Source: Anabaena minutissima FACHB-250 (GTDB taxonomy: Bacteria > Cyanobacteriota > Cyanobacteriia > Cyanobacteriales > Nostocaceae). From it: a DNA stretch of 34,237 bases. Positions 22,093 to 30,188 of this stretch are shown one piece after another. Numbering within the stretch: the stretch's first letter is position 1; each line of letters begins with the position of its first letter. The stretch spans positions 1 through 34,237 of the forward strand of contig NZ_JACJRG010000051.1 in assembly GCF_014697125.1 (NCBI RefSeq). Reading direction: 5' to 3'. A program made the translations under genes and the position numbers. The notes under the pieces were generated by a model, which did no database searches, was not told the origin of the DNA, and saw nothing but the letters and a program-made list of their open reading frames with translations.

Positions 22093-24743
22093 TAACCCTC
22101 CACAGCTTTTTTCTTCGTCGCCGTTTTTGATTTAGCCGTTGTTGACTTTGATTTAGTAGTGGTAGATTTAGTTGCTTTGCGGGTAGATTTGCTGGTCGAG
22201 GCTTTAGCCGCTAGCAATTCCAAGGCTTGGGGTAGGGTGACATCTTCTACTGAGACACCTTCTGGTAGCCCAGCATTAGTTTTGTTGTGTTTGATGTAAG
22301 GGCCATAGGGGCCGTCGTAGATATTTACTGGTGCATCATCGTCTGGATGTGTACCCAATTCCTTTAAAGCGGCTTTAGACTTGCTATTGGCAGAACCACG
22401 AGTCTTTTTCTGTTCTGATAACAATTCCAATGCTCGTTCTAGGGTAATTGTCAAGACATCATCACTAGCTTTTAAAGAACGGTAATCTTTGCCTTCTTTA
22501 CCTTGGTCATGGACGACATAAGGGCCAAAACGTCCTAAACTGGTTTGGATTTTGCCGCCGGTAGCTGGATGTACTCCCAAATTGCGGGGTAGTGACAACA
22601 AACCAATGGCTGTCTCTAGGGTGATGGTTTCTGGTGTGACACCTTTGGGTAAAGATGCTTGCTTGGGTTTGGGGTTTTCGTCTGACTTGTCGCCTAACTG
22701 GACGTAAGGGCCATAAGCACCAATTTTGACGTAAATTGGTTCACCAGTTTCGGGATGACGGCCTAATTGGTCTGGCCCTACGGTTTTTTGCCTTAGCAGA
22801 ACTTCGACTTGTTTGGGGTCAAGGTCAGCTGGAGTCAGGTCTTTGGGAATTGAGGCGGTGATTACTCCGTCACCATTGTCTACCTCAATGTAAGGGCCGT
22901 ATTTACCAATGCGAACTTTGGCGACTAAATTTTCTAGTTCTACGGTTCTAGCTTTAGTGGCATCAATTTGACTTTCTTGTTCTCTGACTAGGGTTTCTAG
23001 ACCTTGATCACCGAGATAAAATTCCCGCAAATAGGGAAGCCATTTAGCTTCACCTTCGGCGATATCATCCAGGGTTTGCTCCATTTTGGAAGTAAAACTG
23101 GGATCGACAATATCCGGGAAATGTTTTTCCAAGAGAGTGGTGACGGCGAAAGCGGTGAATGTAGGAATCAGGGCATTATTCACCAGTTGGGTGTAACCCT
23201 TATCAATGATTGTGCCAATAATGCTGGCGTAGGTACTAGGACGACCAATGCCTTCACTTTCTAGGGTTTTGACTAAGGTAGCTTCAGTGTACCTAGCGGG
23301 AGGTTGAGTTTCGTGATCAACGGCGGCTAAGTCTTTACAGTTGGGATGATCACCAACTTTTAAGCTAGGTAAAATCACCTCTTGGTCTTCTAATGCGGCT
23401 TCGGGGTCATCAGAACCTTCGACGTAGGCGCGTAAATAGCCAGGAAAATCGATGCGTTTACCGGAAGAACGGAAACCAGCATCTTCAACTTTTAACTGGA
23501 CGGTGATTTGGGTTTGGCGGGAGTCTGCCATTTGACAGGCGACGGTACGCTTCCAAATCAAGTCATACAGGGCTAATTCCCGACCGCTTAATCCGGTTTC
23601 TTGGGGGGTGCGGAAGCTGCTACCAGCAGGACGAATGGCTTCGTGGGCTTCCTGTGCGCCTTTCGATTTGGTGGTGTATTGCCTTGGTTGAGGGCTGAGA
23701 TATGACTTGCCGTATAGTTTTTCTACAGAATCACGGGCAGCTGCGATCGCCTGATCGGACAAATGCACCGAGTCTGTACGCATATAGGTAATATACCCTT
23801 GCTCGTACAAACTTTGGGCAACCCGCATGGTGTCCCGTGCGGAGAGGCGCAGTTTGCGGTTCGATTCTTGCTGCAATGTGGAGGTGGTAAATGGTGGCGA
23901 AGGTTTGCGGGTGACTGGGCGTTCTTCCACATCTGAGACTGTCCAGGGTTTACCAGTCAGTCTGTCCTTCAGAGCGATCGCATCTTCTTCCGAAAGCAGC
24001 ACTACATTGCGTCCAGTAGCGATTTGTCCAGTGGAGGAGTCAAAATCACTCCCGGTTGCTACTTTAGTGCCTCCTAGGGTGACTAGCAAGGAGGTAAATG
24101 GGGATTTATTCTGCTCCAGGGAAGCTTTTAAATCCCAGTATGCACCTTCCCGGAAAGCCCGGCGTTGGCGTTCTTTGGTGACTAATAGGCTTACAGCCAC
24201 AGACTGCACCCGCCCCGCAGATAATCCCCAGGCAATTTTTTTCCACAACAAGGGGGAAAGGGTATACCCCACTAATCGGTCTAAAATCCGCCGGGTTTCT
24301 TGGGCGCGTACTAGCTGCTCATCGATATTACGGCAGTTTTTCAGAGCCTTTTTAATTGCTTCTTGGGTGATCTCGTGAAACACCATCCGCTTAGTCGGGA
24401 TTTTCGGCTTGAGTAGCTGGTATAAATGCCAACTAATACTTTCACCTTCCCGGTCTTCGTCAGTTGCCAGGATCAGTTCAGTTGCTTCTTTTAAAGCTTC
24501 TTTGAGCTGAGTGACAATTTTCTTTTTGTCTTTGGGGACAACATATACAGGTTCAAAGTCTGCGTCCACATTTACCCCAAGCTGCGCCCATGTTTCCCCT
24601 TTGACAGCAGCAGGAATTTCACTAGCCGATTGGGGTAGGTCACGCACATGACCCATCGACGCTTCTACCCGATAGTCTTTTGGTAAGTAGTTGCGAATGG
24701 TACGAGCTTTGGTTGGAGATTCGACGATGACGAGAGTTGACAT
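22092..24743 (-). CDS. topA: DNA topoisomerase I
   Basis: 883 residues. It relaxes negative supercoils by transient single-strand cleavage. The TOPRIM domain opens with LVIVESPTKARTI and has ATDEDREGE; the active-site Tyr320 is in GYITYMRTDS. Instead of E. coli-type zinc fingers the C-terminus carries four repeats of the G-x-Y-G-P-Y type (IGKYGPYIEV, IGAYGPYVQL, LGRFGPYVVH, YDGPYGPYIKH) and a Lys/Thr/Ser tail of about 35 residues (KASTSKSTRKATKS...) likely to bind DNA non-specifically. This matches cyanobacterial TopA. Start ATG 24743. Codon content and HIP1 sites are as in the surrounding chromosome. Confidence 0.97.
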   Translation of the reverse strand: MSTLVIVESPTKARTIRNYLPKDYRVEASMGHVRDLPQSASEIPAAVKGETWAQLGVNVDADFEPVYVVPKDKKKIVTQLKEALKEATELILATDEDREGESISWHLYQLLKPKIPTKRMVFHEITQEAIKKALKNCRNIDEQLVRAQETRRILDRLVGYTLSPLLWKKIAWGLSAGRVQSVAVSLLVTKERQRRAFREGAYWDLKASLEQNKSPFTSLLVTLGGTKVATGSDFDSSTGQIATGRNVVLLSEEDAIALKDRLTGKPWTVSDVEERPVTRKPSPPFTTSTLQQESNRKLRLSARDTMRVAQSLYEQGYITYMRTDSVHLSDQAIAAARDSVEKLYGKSYLSPQPRQYTTKSKGAQEAHEAIRPAGSSFRTPQETGLSGRELALYDLIWKRTVACQMADSRQTQITVQLKVEDAGFRSSGKRIDFPGYLRAYVEGSDDPEAALEDQEVILPSLKVGDHPNCKDLAAVDHETQPPARYTEATLVKTLESEGIGRPSTYASIIGTIIDKGYTQLVNNALIPTFTAFAVTTLLEKHFPDIVDPSFTSKMEQTLDDIAEGEAKWLPYLREFYLGDQGLETLVREQESQIDATKARTVELENLVAKVRIGKYGPYIEVDNGDGVITASIPKDLTPADLDPKQVEVLLRQKTVGPDQLGRHPETGEPIYVKIGAYGPYVQLGDKSDENPKPKQASLPKGVTPETITLETAIGLLSLPRNLGVHPATGGKIQTSLGRFGPYVVHDQGKEGKDYRSLKASDDVLTITLERALELLSEQKKTRGSANSKSKAALKELGTHPDDDAPVNIYDGPYGPYIKHNKTNAGLPEGVSVEDVTLPQALELLAAKASTSKSTRKATKSTTTKSKSTTAKSKTATKKKAVEG

Positions 24744-25215
24744 GGAAATTTCAATAAAAAAATAGCTATGAAGCTAAACAGTCAAATTGGGGTAATTTCA
24801 ACGAAATGTCAAGAGGTAAGATCACACTGACTGTAACTTGATCCTCATCAAAACTCCAGGATGTATGAGGACTGGGGGAAAAGGATTTAATTCGTTCCTT
24901 CCATTCATCGGGGTTAGTGCGCCTACAGTGGGACGCTTTCTAGAGAATAAGGTAGAACACATTCCTGGATGCGAAATTTTCCACTATTTCTAATCTTTAA
25001 CTTATCAAAGGCAAATTGGCGACTACTGTTTTCAAAATACCTCACAAGATCAATGCTCTAAAATTTGTGATGGCGATTATAACGTAGTGAAGCGAAGCAT
25101 CCCCGTATCTGCTTGTCTCCTTTATACATCTTTACTCATCACGTTGATGGCAAATTGGTTTAAGTCGCTTGTAGGTTAAATTGAGGATGGGATAGGAACA
25201 ATAGGAGCGATCGCT
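24744..25215. other. Divergent spacer between topA and the Uma2 gene
   Basis: 472 bp with no supported ORF or hairpin terminator. It should hold the topA promoter (minus) and a promoter for the Uma2 gene (plus). A short ACGTAGTGAAGCGAAGCATC piece near 25082 resembles the dispersed repeats, and a HIP1 palindrome at about 25207 lies between the ribosome site and start of the Uma2 gene. Confidence 0.4.
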
Positions 25216-25770
25216 GTGACCCTAACAACTGCGAAGTGGAGCATTGAAGACTATCATCGCATGATTGCCTCTGGAATTTTAGCAGGGCGACAGGTCGAAT
25301 TGCTAAGTGGAGAAATTATAGAAATGTCCCCAGAAGGAGAATCCCATGCTTATTGCAGCGATGAAGCGGGAGAATACCTGATTTACCTGTTAGGAAATAA
25401 AGCAAAAGTTCGACAAGCAAAACCAATCACCTTACCTGATAGTAACTCTGAACCAGAACCCGATATTGCGATCGCACAACGCTTGGGTCAAAATTACAGA
25501 GAACATCACCCTTATCCAGAAAATATTTTTTGGCTAATTGAATATTCAGATTCAAGTCTGACTAAAGATTTAGAAGTAAAAACCAAAATTTACGCCGCCG
25601 CAGGTATTCCAGAGTATTGGGTGATTAATTTGCGAACTATGCAACTGATTATATTTAGAGAACCTACCGCAGAAGGTTATCAGTCCCAAGAAATACTAAC
25701 TCAAGGTAGTATTACACCCTTAGCATTTCCAGAAATTACGGTTTCTATTCCGAAATTACTGGGCAATTAA
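25216..25770 (+). CDS. Uma2-family (DUF820) nuclease-fold protein
   Basis: 184 residues, normal for the family. PD-(D/E)XK-type features: E-P-D-I in SEPEPDIAIAQ, then the family signature FWLIEYSDSSLTKDLEVKTKIYAAAGIPEYWVINL. The N-terminal VELLSGEIIEMSPEG block is also characteristic. Uma2 genes are highly amplified in cyanobacteria; nuclease activity is predicted from the fold and the biological role is uncertain. The start is GTG at 25216, with AGGAG about eight bases upstream, the spacer being a HIP1 site. It converges on the large fusion gene, with heptamer repeats between them. Confidence 0.85.
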   Translation: MTLTTAKWSIEDYHRMIASGILAGRQVELLSGEIIEMSPEGESHAYCSDEAGEYLIYLLGNKAKVRQAKPITLPDSNSEPEPDIAIAQRLGQNYREHHPYPENIFWLIEYSDSSLTKDLEVKTKIYAAAGIPEYWVINLRTMQLIIFREPTAEGYQSQEILTQGSITPLAFPEITVSIPKLLGN

Positions 25771-25808
25771 ATCAAAATACAATTATTGAGTAATAAGTAA
25801 TGGGTATT

Positions 25809-25850
25809 TACTCATTACTCATTACTCATTACTCATTACTCATTACTCAT
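25809..25850. repeat. Heptamer array TACTCAT x6
   Basis: Six perfect TACTCAT units. Degenerate TAATAAGTAATG material precedes them from about 25785. The stop codon (TAA) of the minus-strand fusion gene lies inside the last units, and the array also follows the Uma2 gene. Confidence 0.9.
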
Positions 25851-28368
25851 TTAACATCCACATACTCAAACCTAAAGCGATCGCCGCTAGATGTTGCCAA
25901 AGTATATTTCTCAATGGTTGTCGCGCAATCTTTTGCGTTAATACAATTGTCAACAGCACGGAAAAAATCAGGGTTGCACCTTGTAAAAAAGCAATCACGG
26001 CAGGATGCGCTACTAATATTGGCAATTGCTCACCACTAAAACCAAAAGTGGCAAAGGTTACAGGCAAAATCTTACCACCTTCACCCAAACCCAAACGCAA
26101 GTAATGGGCTAAGTTCCCTCCCAACACCAAGGGTAAATAACCATAAGCGAGTTCAATAAATGGTCGGGCTTTACGGTGAAGATTGAATATTTTCATACAA
26201 CCATAGGCGACAAATACAACCACCGTGGGAATTAACAAAGCTAACAGTGATATCCCCAAATGTAGCCAAAATTGAGTTAAATCTAACTGTAACCCCAGCC
26301 AAGTTTGCAACTCTGGTAAACGATGCAGATATACTCCCCCGAACAGCAACAACAATAACGCCACTTCATAGTTGTGGGGTATGTGAGTTGTCCACAGTTC
26401 AATCCCTGGGGGACGCAAGTTAAACTCAACGGAACGATGGGGACAGGCTTTTAAACAAGTCATGCACAAGACGCAATCGCGGTTATCTTCTAACTGTGCG
26501 GGATGGGAATACAAGGGACAGCCATCAGTTTCCATTCCTTCGCCTTTTTCCGCACCACCTTTATAACATTGATAGGTCGTACAAGTAGCAGAACAAATTC
26601 CCTGTTGCGCCCTGAGTTCCGTCATCGAGAGTTTAGCAAATAAACCATTCATCCCCCCAATGGGGCAAAGATAACGACACCAAAACCGCCTTTCAAACAG
26701 GGCTGAGAAAATCATCGCCCCGGAGGTAATTAATAACAGTAAGCAGGCGGAAAGATAGGCGGTATTTTCTAAATTCCAGAGTTCTTCCCAGAGAAAAATG
26801 AGAGTAAATAACCCAAACAAAAACCAACCGCCCCATTTTTCAGCCTTCTCTCGCGGCCAGCGTTGGAGTTGACGCGGAAATAGCCACAGAGATAGTTTTT
26901 GGGTGATTTCGCCATAAATCATGAAAGGACAGACAGCACACCACACCCGCCCGAAAAAGGGGAAGATAAATAACCCGATAGGCCACCACCAAGCCCAAAA
27001 TAAATTTAAAGCAAAATTGCGATCGCGTGTTTGCGGCCCCAGAAATAACACACCCACAATAAACGCAAATCCCACCACAGTAAAACCATAGTTAATTCTA
27101 TCCGGCCACCAATCACTCCGCAAAAATCGCCGTAATCCAGGATACAGGTTTAACAGATTCACTCGAAATTGCTTTTTCTTCGTTTGAGCCGCCCAGAAAA
27201 TTTCTTCTGTTAACTCCCTTCCCTTCCCAGCTTGCACAATTGCCCGTTCTACAAGGTTTTTCAGTTCCTTGAGATTCCCTGGAAAATCATAGGACTGTAA
27301 CCGACGCAAGGCTTCTGGCGTGATGCGGGGTTTAGCAACTCCACGCGATCGCACATACAAACTGGTGTAATATTCTACCTGGGCTTGAATATCCGCCTTT
27401 CGTACTCGTAGCGGTGGCACTTTAATAATATGACCCACACAGCGTTCTATTTGAGACTGGGCTTTTTCGGAAACTATCAAAATCCTGGCTTTGCTAGTGA
27501 GGGATGCAGCAGTTGTTTCTCCCTGACGAGTCACGGGGGTATATGTCCCTGTTTTCAGTAACTTTGCCACAGTCGGTAATAACTCTGGGGGTAACTCTTG
27601 AATATTGTTTAAAACTAAAGTCCCTTCCCCTAACCATTCCAACAGCCCCGGCTTTCCCCCAGCACGTCCAAATAAATCTGCACCGCTTGTTTGTAAAATT
27701 CCACAATTGATTTTAACAATTGGTTCACGTCGTTTGGGAGAACTAAAGTGAATTAGGGCAGCAATATTATCTTTTTCTAAGCCAGGTTCACCGAAAATAT
27801 CAACAGGTTCTCGGTCAGCCGCCGCTTCTCGAATTTGCTCTCGCAACCGCACCGCATAGCGACTTGTACCAACAATTCCCCGTTGTGCTTTGGTAACTAA
27901 ATATGGTCGCAAAGCTACGGAACGTTCTTGTTCGTAAGTTAACGCAGATGTCACCTGGGCTAATTCCTGCGCCAGTTGTCGAGAAATAGCCTGAGTAATT
28001 TGGGGATATTGACTAACTAAAGCGCGAAACTCAGCCGCCGCAATAACCCAGACGTGAGATTCTGTAACAGCCTTAATCGTGTACGGCGTTAATTCATCTA
28101 AAAGTAATTCCTTGAGGTGAATGACTGCACCTGGAAGGAAGCCACAGGGGAAAACAGGGTTGTTTTTATTAGTAATTTCGCTTTCTAGTTGACCATCGAC
28201 AAGAATATAAAGTGCTGTTGGGGGAGTACCTTCTTTACTCAGAGTGCTTCCCTGGGGTATAACTTGTACTTGAATCAGGGGAGCAATCGCATTCAACACT
28301 TCTGATGAGAGAATACCTAAATGTGTCCGCTCCTGTAGCCAGATAACCATGTCTGGAGATGTCATCAT
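25843..28368 (-). CDS. cNMP-binding / dead sigma54-type AAA+ / membrane polyferredoxin fusion
   Basis: 841 residues. Residues about 15-135 form a Crp-type cyclic-nucleotide-binding fold (GTPPTALYILVDGQLE). Residues about 165-390 align with sigma54-activator AAA+ domains (VGTSRYAVRLREQI, PPLRVRKADI, FPGNLKELKNLVERAI), but the P-loop reads GEPGLEKD (193-200), Walker B reads TLVLNN (250-255) without its acids, and the GAFTGA loop is missing. From 425 on it is a NapH/NosR/RdxA-like membrane domain with CAVCP (477/480), CRYLCP (564/568), Cys592/596/601/617 and a 4Fe-4S motif CVLCMTCLKACP (632-642), then several membrane helices. No DNA-binding helix is visible. It may couple ligand sensing to electron transfer. 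Start ATG 28368. Confidence 0.85.
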   Translation of the reverse strand: MMTSPDMVIWLQERTHLGILSSEVLNAIAPLIQVQVIPQGSTLSKEGTPPTALYILVDGQLESEITNKNNPVFPCGFLPGAVIHLKELLLDELTPYTIKAVTESHVWVIAAAEFRALVSQYPQITQAISRQLAQELAQVTSALTYEQERSVALRPYLVTKAQRGIVGTSRYAVRLREQIREAAADREPVDIFGEPGLEKDNIAALIHFSSPKRREPIVKINCGILQTSGADLFGRAGGKPGLLEWLGEGTLVLNNIQELPPELLPTVAKLLKTGTYTPVTRQGETTAASLTSKARILIVSEKAQSQIERCVGHIIKVPPLRVRKADIQAQVEYYTSLYVRSRGVAKPRITPEALRRLQSYDFPGNLKELKNLVERAIVQAGKGRELTEEIFWAAQTKKKQFRVNLLNLYPGLRRFLRSDWWPDRINYGFTVVGFAFIVGVLFLGPQTRDRNFALNLFWAWWWPIGLFIFPFFGRVWCAVCPFMIYGEITQKLSLWLFPRQLQRWPREKAEKWGGWFLFGLFTLIFLWEELWNLENTAYLSACLLLLITSGAMIFSALFERRFWCRYLCPIGGMNGLFAKLSMTELRAQQGICSATCTTYQCYKGGAEKGEGMETDGCPLYSHPAQLEDNRDCVLCMTCLKACPHRSVEFNLRPPGIELWTTHIPHNYEVALLLLLFGGVYLHRLPELQTWLGLQLDLTQFWLHLGISLLALLIPTVVVFVAYGCMKIFNLHRKARPFIELAYGYLPLVLGGNLAHYLRLGLGEGGKILPVTFATFGFSGEQLPILVAHPAVIAFLQGATLIFSVLLTIVLTQKIARQPLRNILWQHLAAIALGLSMWMLNE

Positions 28369-28428
28369 GATTCCCCCGTGTTCTCTGCTTGCTGTATAAC
28401 AGGAATTATCCCTGAAAACAGCTGCGTA

Positions 28429-28527
28429 ATGAATTTATCCGATCTACCTAATCTCTTTGTTCCCTTAGTCCTTTTGGGTTTAATTGTGCTGGCGGCGGTG
28501 TTTTTTAGCTCGAATAAATTTAAGTGA
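28429..28527 (+). CDS. 32-residue single-pass membrane protein (candidate)
   Basis: ATG 28429 to TGA 28527. The product is MNLSDLPNLF, then a hydrophobic run of about 20 residues (VPLVLLGLIVLAAVF), then SSNKFK. This is the shape of the small single-helix subunits of cyanobacterial photosynthetic and NDH complexes, though it matches none that I know by sequence. The ribosome site is weak. It is divergent from the fusion gene, 60 bp away. An ORF of this size could arise by chance, but the ideal membrane span and positive tail favour a gene. Confidence 0.5.
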   Translation: MNLSDLPNLFVPLVLLGLIVLAAVFFSSNKFK

Positions 28528-28634
28528 AAGTACGAAGGAACTTCCTGGCTTTTTATGTTATGTGGAAAAGTTAACGCAAAACCTAACCCCCTTCCCTACT
28601 AGAGAAAGAGGAAAATTAACTAATCTTCCTAAGA

Positions 28635-29759
28635 TCAAGCATCATCATTTAAATTATTAGCTGGTTTATCCTCTGTCCATTTTTCATCAACTTCAGGAGA
28701 ATGAGAAACTATTACTAACTCAGTTTCTTGAGCATGGTTATCTCTCCATTCATCTAAAACATCTTTAATCAATACTTCTTGCACCCAAATTTTAGCGACA
28801 ACAGTTAACGGTAAAGCTAAAAATAATCCTAAAAAGCCGAAGAAAGTCACGAAAAATAATTGGGCAATTAATGTTACTGCTGGTAGCAAAGAAACTTGTT
28901 TTGCCATCACAACAGGGGTGATTAAACTACTTTCTACCTGTTGAATAATAAAGTATAAAATTAAGACAGCAAGAGCTTTTAAAGGATTGTCTAGAAGTGC
29001 GATCGCCATTGCTGGAACTACGCTCAGTGTCGGGCCAATATTGGGAATTAAATTTAAAAATCCGGCTAAAACTCCTAAAGCAAGTGCCGCTTTTACTCCT
29101 AAAATTGATAAGCCAACAACACTCATTAGTCCCACTACACCCATAGCGATGATTGCGCCTGTTACCCATCCCTCTAACGAGAGTTCGCACTGATCTAAAA
29201 TCCCTTCGACTCGGCGACGATAAAATGAGGGAAACAGGCGTACAAATACACTGCGGTAAGCCAAGGGGTCAACTAATAACATTCCCGTTAACACCAGGAC
29301 TAGTAAAACCTTTAAGACAACTTCTAAAGAACCAGAGACAAAGGTGAAAGAACTACCTAACACACGATTGACAATAGGTTGTGCTTGTTGGATCAGACTA
29401 TTGATATCCGGTATATAGGAAACTAACTGCGGTGGAATACGGGGTCTTAATTCATTTAACCAAGTATTAAAGCGGTTAAAACCTTGGGGTACGCGAGAGG
29501 TGAGTTCGTTGAACTGATGGGCAAAAGGTGGGACAATCAACCAGAAAAAGCCGATCACAAGGGCAAAAAATATAGTTACCGCCAGCAAAACAGCAAATCC
29601 CCGCTTGAGTCCGGCTCGTTGGAAACGCCTTGCTAGCCGATTTAAGGTGGTAGCCAAGACGACAGCAGCAAACATCAGTAGTAAAACTTCTTTGATTTGC
29701 CACAATATATATAAAGAGATAACTATGGCGATTAAGCCGATCCATTGACCAAGGTTCAC
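28635..29759 (-). CDS. AI-2E family (PerM/UPF0118) membrane transporter
   Basis: 374 residues with about seven to eight membrane helices. Hallmarks of the family: a cytoplasmic/periplasmic middle section (HQFNELTSRVPQGFNRF), PNIGPTLSVVPAMAIAL, and the closing LGLFLALPLTVVAKIW helix. Members include exporters of autoinducer-2 and Na+/H+ antiporters, so the transported species cannot be assigned. The start is GTG at 29759 with GGGAG seven bases upstream. The acidic tail (EVDEKWTEDKPANNLNDDA) is soluble. The gene stands alone. Confidence 0.9.
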   Translation of the reverse strand: MNLGQWIGLIAIVISLYILWQIKEVLLLMFAAVVLATTLNRLARRFQRAGLKRGFAVLLAVTIFFALVIGFFWLIVPPFAHQFNELTSRVPQGFNRFNTWLNELRPRIPPQLVSYIPDINSLIQQAQPIVNRVLGSSFTFVSGSLEVVLKVLLVLVLTGMLLVDPLAYRSVFVRLFPSFYRRRVEGILDQCELSLEGWVTGAIIAMGVVGLMSVVGLSILGVKAALALGVLAGFLNLIPNIGPTLSVVPAMAIALLDNPLKALAVLILYFIIQQVESSLITPVVMAKQVSLLPAVTLIAQLFFVTFFGFLGLFLALPLTVVAKIWVQEVLIKDVLDEWRDNHAQETELVIVSHSPEVDEKWTEDKPANNLNDDA

Positions 29760-29849
29760 AGGCTGACTCCCAACTTTTGGCGTGATGCGGATTCCTAGCA
29801 GTTCCAGTAGGTTAGCTGATTTTTGTTGCTATCGCCTAGAGGTTTTTAG

Positions 29850-30029
29850 TTAAGTTTGTTTTTGGGTTTGGAATCGCCATGCTAGAGCGATCGCTATCAT
29901 TACTGTAGGCAAAAAAACGATAATTAAAGCAATAGCATCCGTTGAAGGAATCGGTAAACTCGGTGCGGCATATTTAATCAACGCTGATAACAATGCTGAG
30001 AGTACCAGCAATTTCACAATAAAACCCAT
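29850..30029 (-). CDS. 59-residue two-helix membrane protein
   Basis: Start ATG 30029 with AAGGA eight bases upstream; the frame is open 22 codons further but with no ribosome site there. The product MGFIVKLLVLSALLSALIKY, PSLPIPSTDAIALIIVFLPTVMIAIALAWR has two hydrophobic helices joined by a Pro-Ser turn and a short polar tail. The pattern looks conserved-cyanobacterial, but no function is known to me. It is 160 bp upstream of ftsH on the opposite strand, so the two are divergent, and 90 bp from the AI-2E transporter gene. Confidence 0.65.
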   Translation of the reverse strand: MGFIVKLLVLSALLSALIKYAAPSLPIPSTDAIALIIVFLPTVMIAIALAWRFQTQKQT

Positions 30030-30188
30030 CTGATTATCCTTAAGAGTACGGCAATACACATTTTGCGGTGGGGTGTCCACTAATTTAGGCTGCATTATCT
30101 AGTATCTACAATAAAGCTATAACTACACAAACCTTTACAAATTAGGTGACAGGTGACAGGAACTAATTCAAATTGAGGTAATATCAAA

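Noticed and set aside
23827..24378. 183-residue ORF antisense to topA
   Set aside because: Shadow frame of a strongly conserved gene, no independent signals.
25843..28368. True sigma54 activator
   Set aside because: No GAFTGA loop, broken Walker motifs, no DNA-binding helix, and the lineage lacks sigma54.
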